DNA from: Oleispirillum sp963668495
Lineage (GTDB): Bacteria; Pseudomonadota; Alphaproteobacteria; Rhodospirillales; Rhodospirillaceae
Direction: 5' to 3'
DNA: 64,000 nucleotides
Assembly: GCA_963668495.1 (NCBI GenBank)
Contig: OY764545.1
Location: 2,666,001-2,730,000 of the forward strand
A model generated the notes under the pieces. The model saw nothing but the letters and a program-made list of their open reading frames with translations, made no database searches and had not been told where the DNA came from. Numbering within the stretch: position 1 is the first letter of the stretch; the number at the start of each line of letters is the position of its first letter. Positions 60,020 to 64,000 of the stretch are shown here, in pieces. A program made the translations under genes and the position numbers.

Positions 60020-61875
60020 ACACACTCCCCCTGATTGGTGGCAGCGTACCGGACCGGGCCTTTGAGATTATTGTAGATAACTTCGCAGGTGGTGGAGGCG
60101 CATCCACTGGATTCGAGTTGGCACTTGGTCGCTCCCCCGACGTCGCGGTAAACCACGACCCGGAAGCCGTCTTGATGCACAAATTCAACCACCCGGACTG
60201 CAAACATTTTTGTAAATCTGTATGGGAAGTCTCCCCTACCGAAATCGCACGCCTCGGGCCGATTGGCGCAGCTTGGTTTTCGCCGGATTGCAAACATTTT
60301 TCAAAAGCAAAAGGTGGCAAACCTCGTGAAAAGTCCGTTAGGGACTTGGCGTGGATCGTCCACGCATGGGCGCGCCTACCCAAACACATCCGCCCACGCG
60401 TCATCTTTTTGGAGAACGTGGAAGAATTTAAAACTTGGGGGCCACTAGATGCAGACAACCGACCAATCAAGGAACGCGCCGGCGAAGACTTTGAAAAATG
60501 GAAAGGGCAGCTCCAAACCCTTGGCTATAAAATCGAGTGGCGGGAGATCCGGGCTTGCGATTATGGCGCGCCAACCATCCGCAAGCGGCTGTTCTTGATT
60601 GCCCGCTGTGACCGCCGCCCCATCGTCTGGCCCGAACCGACTCACGGCAAGCCGGACGATCCGCGCGTCATTGCCGGGGAGATGTTACCCTATCGCACCG
60701 CCGCTGATATCATTGATTGGTCAATCCCTTGCGCGTCGATCTTTGACCGCAAACGACCACTTGCACACAACACTATGCAGCGGACAGCGGCGGGAATTTG
60801 GCGTTATGTCCTTAACACTCCGACCCCGTTTATCGTCAAGGCCAACCACGGCGGCAATGGATTCCGGGGACAAGCCATTGACCAACCCCTGCAAACCGTC
60901 ACGCAAAAAAACGGATACGGCATTGCAGTACCATACATAAGCCGTCACTTCGGCAACAGTATTGGACATGCAGCAACGGCACCCCTCGGGACAACCACCA
61001 GCGGCGGAGCAGGAAAGTCTCAACTGATCGCGCCTTTTTTAACCAAATTTCGCACGGGCGCAATCGGTAGCTCCACGCTTACCCCAACCCCAACGATCAC
61101 CGCAAGCAGTTGGATCAAACGACCCGGCGGAGGCCAACCTCTTGGCATTATTGCCCCAGTCCTGACTAAGCATTACGGCGGTGTCGTGGGGCATGAGATA
61201 ACCAAACCTACAGGCACCATCACCACCGTGGATCACCACGCCGTGACCGCCCCGGTACTGGTCAAATATTACGGCAACGACAAAGACGGGCAAGGCATTA
61301 ACACCCCGGCCCACACCGTCACGGCAAAGGACCGCCTTGCTCTTAGCGCGGCTTGCCTTACCCACTTTTACAGTTCCGCCGCAGACGGCGGCAACGGCAA
61401 CCTCCGCCATCCCGCGAAGACTGTCACAGCAGGCGGCATACACCACGGCCTGATTACGACAGACCTCGCCGCCGACTTTGCCCGGTTTCAGGACCAACGC
61501 GTGAAACGGGTTGCTAGTTTCCTGATTAAGTACCTGGCGAAAGATTTCCGGCAGTGGTCGCAATTGGTGGACCGCTTTACGCCTACCCCAAGCCGCTGGC
61601 CCACGCATTGGGGCGCGGTCACGGTTATGACAGACGGCGAGACATACACCATCACCGACGTCGGTATGCGGATGCTAGACCCGCGCGAACTATTTAACGC
61701 GCAGGGTTTCCCGGCAGATTACGAGATCGAGTGCGAAATTGACGGTCGCAAACTGCCCAAACATGCGCAGGTACGCATGTGCGGCAACAGCGTATCGCCG
61801 CCGCCAGCAGCGGCGTTGATCGCCGCCAACGTCCATGAACTCGCCACAAATAAAACCCACCAAGCAGCGGAGTGA
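60016..61875 (+). CDS. DNA cytosine-5 methyltransferase with tandem repeats in the recognition region
   Basis: A 619-residue C5 methyltransferase from the ATG at 60016 (ATGA overlap). Motif I: DNFAGGGGASTGFE (about 20-33). Motif IV with catalytic Cys: FSPDCKHFSKAKGG (Cys about 92). Motif VI: LENVEEF. Motif VIII: IRKRLFLIA. Motifs IX-X near the C-terminus: LFNAQGFP and CGNSVSPP. Between about 285 and 480 six copies of a P-x-x-T-(V/I)-T unit recur, a large insert where the target recognition domain should be. No cognate nuclease is present; it probably protects phage DNA from restriction. Confidence 0.92.
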   Translation: MNTLPLIGGSVPDRAFEIIVDNFAGGGGASTGFELALGRSPDVAVNHDPEAVLMHKFNHPDCKHFCKSVWEVSPTEIARLGPIGAAWFSPDCKHFSKAKGGKPREKSVRDLAWIVHAWARLPKHIRPRVIFLENVEEFKTWGPLDADNRPIKERAGEDFEKWKGQLQTLGYKIEWREIRACDYGAPTIRKRLFLIARCDRRPIVWPEPTHGKPDDPRVIAGEMLPYRTAADIIDWSIPCASIFDRKRPLAHNTMQRTAAGIWRYVLNTPTPFIVKANHGGNGFRGQAIDQPLQTVTQKNGYGIAVPYISRHFGNSIGHAATAPLGTTTSGGAGKSQLIAPFLTKFRTGAIGSSTLTPTPTITASSWIKRPGGGQPLGIIAPVLTKHYGGVVGHEITKPTGTITTVDHHAVTAPVLVKYYGNDKDGQGINTPAHTVTAKDRLALSAACLTHFYSSAADGGNGNLRHPAKTVTAGGIHHGLITTDLAADFARFQDQRVKRVASFLIKYLAKDFRQWSQLVDRFTPTPSRWPTHWGAVTVMTDGETYTITDVGMRMLDPRELFNAQGFPADYEIECEIDGRKLPKHAQVRMCGNSVSPPPAAALIAANVHELATNKTHQAAE

Positions 61876-61881
61876 CTTGAT

Positions 61882-62115
61882 ATGGCCAAAATTGCACTTG
61901 CAAACATGCCTGACTGGCCCCGCCTCATGAGGACCAAACAAGCAGAGGCTTACACATCCACCACAGCCGGGGCACTCAAAGCCGAAGGTGTAAAGTTCAC
62001 CCGCCGGGGCAAATGCGACCTATGGCGCAAAGACGACCTAGACGCATGGATTGATAAAACCGTTGGCAACACCAACCTTCAAAACAATAAAAACTATTTG
62101 GACTGCCTAAATTAA
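61882..62115 (+). CDS. excisionase-like small DNA-binding protein
   Basis: A 77-residue protein with a MerR/Xis-type winged helix (MRTKQAEAYTSTTAGALKAEGVKFTRRGKCDLWRKDDLDAWI, in parts). Placed immediately before the integrase and in the same orientation, as is typical for a directionality factor. Confidence 0.72.
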   Translation: MAKIALANMPDWPRLMRTKQAEAYTSTTAGALKAEGVKFTRRGKCDLWRKDDLDAWIDKTVGNTNLQNNKNYLDCLN

Positions 62116-62140
62116 GACCGAAAGCGCAAAGACCAAGATC

Positions 62141-63166
62141 ATGATTCAGCGACTTAAGAACGTACAAAAAATCACCAGTCGCGGCAAAGCGTACTATTAC
62201 CATCGCCCGACCAAAACACGCATTCAGGCCACATACGGCACACAGGCGTTTATTGATGAGGTAAACAATCTCAACCGTGCACTTGAAGCCGCAAAACCCG
62301 CGCCCTCTACCGTTGGCGCGCTCATGGTTGCCTACCGTTCTGCACCGGAATTTTTGGGGCTAGCCGACCGGACAAAAGCTGATTACTGTAAAATCATGGA
62401 TTGGCTCGACGCCATCGGCCACATGCCACTAAATGAATTCACTCCACGCTTTGCACTGGGGCTACGTGATAAGGCACTAGAAAAACGCGGCCGGCATTTC
62501 GCAAACTACGTTGTCGCATTCGGCAGCCTGCTTTTTAGCTGGGGCAGTGGCCCTGTAGAAATCACCGAAGGCAACCCCTTCAAACAGGTGTCAAAGATCC
62601 GCCGAAACAAAAATGAACCACTTGCCAACCGCGCATGGTCCGCCGCAGAACTTCGCAACGTTCTGGATGAATGCAGCGAAAGCATGAAAGCCGCAATCGC
62701 CCTCGGCGCATACGCAGGCATCCGCAAGGGCGACATGCTCACCCTGACGTGGGCCGCATGGGATGGCGAATACATCACCTACAAACAAAGCAAAACCGGA
62801 ACACTGGTCGAGGTGTACGCACATGAAAGCCTGCGCGACATCCTAAACACGACCAAGAAACGCGGCCTTAACATCGTGACCACGAACGATGGCCGCCCCT
62901 ATACCGCGTCCGGCTTTGGCACACAGTTTTATAAGCTGATTAAGAAACTGGAGGCAGAGGACAAAGTGGGGAAAGGTCTAACCTTCCACGGGCTGCGACA
63001 CACCACGTCTACCATGATTGCGGATGCGGACGGCGACACCCGCGACATCATGTCTGTGACTGGACATAAAACCGAGTCCGTGGTCGCCATTTACACTGCC
63101 AGCGCCAACCAGAAAAAGCGATCCAAGACCGCCATTCAATGTAGGGGAGTGGTTCATTCTGCATAG
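62141..63166 (+). CDS. tyrosine-family site-specific integrase
   Basis: A 341-residue recombinase. The N-terminal half has an arm-binding/core-binding region (about 60-165). Catalytic residues: first Arg in AGIRKGDM (about 195), Lys in QSKTG (about 220), His-x-x-Arg in FHGLRHTTS (about 284-287), second His in TGHKTES (about 310) and Tyr in AIYTAS (about 318). It should drive integration and excision, probably at the tRNA-Phe site marked at 29407, and possibly also the small element at 27836. Confidence 0.95.
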   Translation: MIQRLKNVQKITSRGKAYYYHRPTKTRIQATYGTQAFIDEVNNLNRALEAAKPAPSTVGALMVAYRSAPEFLGLADRTKADYCKIMDWLDAIGHMPLNEFTPRFALGLRDKALEKRGRHFANYVVAFGSLLFSWGSGPVEITEGNPFKQVSKIRRNKNEPLANRAWSAAELRNVLDECSESMKAAIALGAYAGIRKGDMLTLTWAAWDGEYITYKQSKTGTLVEVYAHESLRDILNTTKKRGLNIVTTNDGRPYTASGFGTQFYKLIKKLEAEDKVGKGLTFHGLRHTTSTMIADADGDTRDIMSVTGHKTESVVAIYTASANQKKRSKTAIQCRGVVHSA

Positions 63167-63202
63167 CATCAGAAATGAAGAAAAATCCCCGTAAACCGCA
63201 GA

Positions 63203-63245
63203 AGACCGCCAAAATTTGGCTTTTTGCCGTGCGCGGTCTTTTTGC
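63203..63245 (+). terminator. terminator after the integrase gene
   Basis: AGACCGC/GCGGTCT arms enclose a smaller GCCAAAATTTGGC hairpin and are followed by T5. It lies 37 bases after the integrase stop. Confidence 0.75.
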
Positions 63246-63616
63246 ATAAAAATGGACGAAAACGCGTCATTTTTGCGCGTTATTTTGCATAAAGTGTTTG
63301 CTTTGTGATCGTTCCGGCGGGGCTGGTGATAGAAACGTTCACAATTCAGCCCGTCCACCCCGAAAGCCGCACAAATCAAGGCACTCACAAAACCTCTGTC
63401 AGTCTAAGAGAGCATCAACACCCGCCGACAGTCTCACCAAAACGCTGTGAAATTAGCTTTAACCTGCTTGCTCTAGGCTGCAAGTTGTGCAGAAACGCAA
63501 ATTTCATACAAAAACTAACATATAACTATTTATTTTCAGAGGGTTGATTGTTTTCTTAGCTGCGATATAGAAGTTAATAGGTGGCAAGTGAAAAATTACG
63601 TGCTTTGTAATTACTG
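63246..63616. other. AT-rich region after the integrase
   Basis: No convincing gene; an 80-codon frame at 63305 has no recognisable features. TTTGCATAAA occurs twice, near 63241 and 63284. No tRNA sequence or TGTAAAAC arm motif is visible. Confidence 0.4.
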
Positions 63617-64000
63617 TTACGGCGCACCTGCCGTGCGAAGTTCATCGACTTGGATGAAAAGGTTTGTTTTTTCTGGAGCTTTTGCCGGAAAACCGCAAAC
63701 AATTTGAGCAATTGATTCCCCTGAAAGATAAATAACTCCGGGCATATCTCCATCATTTCCAACTAGAAAGTCTGCAATGTTGCCACTACCTTTGAAGGGG
63801 CCAGAGCTAAAAACGGGGTCTAACTCAAAGATGTTACCGATTAACCTAACACTGTATCCAACTCGGCGCGTCCAGCCATATTTTTCATAATAAGGACTAT
63901 AGATTTTGTTTCCGTCGCCCCAATCAGATGGGACATTCAATTTGTCCTCATAGTCAATGTGGATTTTTTCTATTGAATTCTGATAGTCAGCAATGCCTTT
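63617..64000 (-). CDS. hypothetical protein, 5' part outside window
   Basis: The frame is open from the right window edge to a stop at 63617, so at least 127 C-terminal residues are seen. The composition is AT-rich like the cargo gene at 29813. Aromatic and Gly-rich segments (YSPYYEKYGWTRRVGYSVRL; FSSGPFKGSGNIADFLVG) suggest a beta-rich protein. No domain recognised. Confidence 0.5.
   Translation of the reverse strand, partial: KGIADYQNSIEKIHIDYEDKLNVPSDWGDGNKIYSPYYEKYGWTRRVGYSVRLIGNIFELDPVFSSGPFKGSGNIADFLVGNDGDMPGVIYLSGESIAQIVCGFPAKAPEKTNLFIQVDELRTAGAP

Larger units (their letters stand above)
29407..64000. mobile_element. lambdoid siphoprophage, right end outside window
   Basis: It contains a full module order: cargo, lysis, tail, head, packaging, replication, Cro/CI switch, early operon, excisionase-like gene and integrase. 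No structural frame is broken. The left border is the tRNA-Phe fragment. No matching tRNA sequence follows the integrase up to 64000, so the right border is beyond the window. The tape measure of 726 residues suggests a tail near 110 nm. Confidence 0.88.

Noticed and set aside
63305..63547. 80-codon ORF after the integrase
   Set aside because: No ribosome binding site, no family features and atypical composition; treated as non-coding.
1..64000. CRISPR array
   Set aside because: No regularly spaced repeats with unique spacers of CRISPR size; the only regular array is the 12-bp iterons at 52448-52639.

Overview
The window comes from an alphaproteobacterial chromosome of moderate GC with AT-rich inserts. 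Pointers are a fused thiS-thiG gene, an alphaproteobacterial-style ornithine decarboxylase with a long leader, a protoglobin chemoreceptor, a flagellar hook-type protein, and a siphophage whose tail chaperone, holin and tail genes resemble those of alphaproteobacterial phages and gene transfer agents. Rhodospirillales or Thalassospira-like bacteria would fit, but I cannot fix the genus from sequence alone.

Region 1 (1-17.2 kb) is host core: a partial alpha/beta hydrolase, a small unknown gene, an aminotransferase, a gamma-glutamyltranspeptidase-like lipoprotein divergent from a BepA-like M48 protease, a DsbA-family oxidoreductase, a hook protein, ornithine decarboxylase with a structured leader, thiSG, aroQ-aat, a globin-coupled chemoreceptor, a 1005-residue membrane-anchored coiled-coil protein and a pentapeptide-repeat protein. 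Region 2 (17.2-20.2 kb) is a small phage-derived island: terL, terS and one small gene, divergent from a LexA/CI-type S24 repressor, with no capsid genes. Region 3 (20.2-27.6 kb) holds a secreted protein, a proline-rich protein, a nucleoside-recognition-domain membrane protein and a three-gene signalling operon (histidine kinase, single-domain response regulator, REC-GGDEF-EAL).

Region 4 (27.8-29.4 kb) is the most interesting part. Two 46-bp copies of the 3' part of a tRNA-Phe gene (27836-27881 and 29407-29452, 45/46 identical) bracket a 1.57-kb AT-rich element without an integrase. Both of its ends carry paired TGTAAAAC-type motifs, and the left pair has the same 41-nt spacing as the pair at the left end of the adjoining prophage. 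Its payload reads leftwards: a promoter, a 163-nt region bounded by a perfect 10-nt inverted repeat (retron-like a1/a2), a 51-codon hydrophobic small ORF and an overlapping small reverse transcriptase with YMDD. I interpret it as a non-autonomous, integrase-dependent retron-like satellite in tandem with a prophage.

Region 5 (29.4 kb to beyond 64 kb) is a lambdoid siphoprophage. From the left: a DUF4238 cargo gene, a DUF2829 (Tad2-like) gene, a lysis module, tail genes, head genes, terminase and HNH on the minus strand; replication genes with two blocks of six 12-bp iterons inside the initiator-like gene; an N4/N6 methyltransferase and a CII-like regulator; a Cro/CI switch flanked by repeated TGCTAA-N4-TTAGCA operators; then a rightward early operon ending with a C5 methyltransferase, an excisionase-like gene and a tyrosine integrase. 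The module order is complete, so the prophage looks intact. Its right end and the expected intact tRNA-Phe are not in the window.

The window closes with a partial AT-rich gene of unknown function, probably still inside the prophage. Start codons were chosen from Shine-Dalgarno spacing and overlaps, and many phage genes are coupled through ATGA, TGATG or TAATG junctions.
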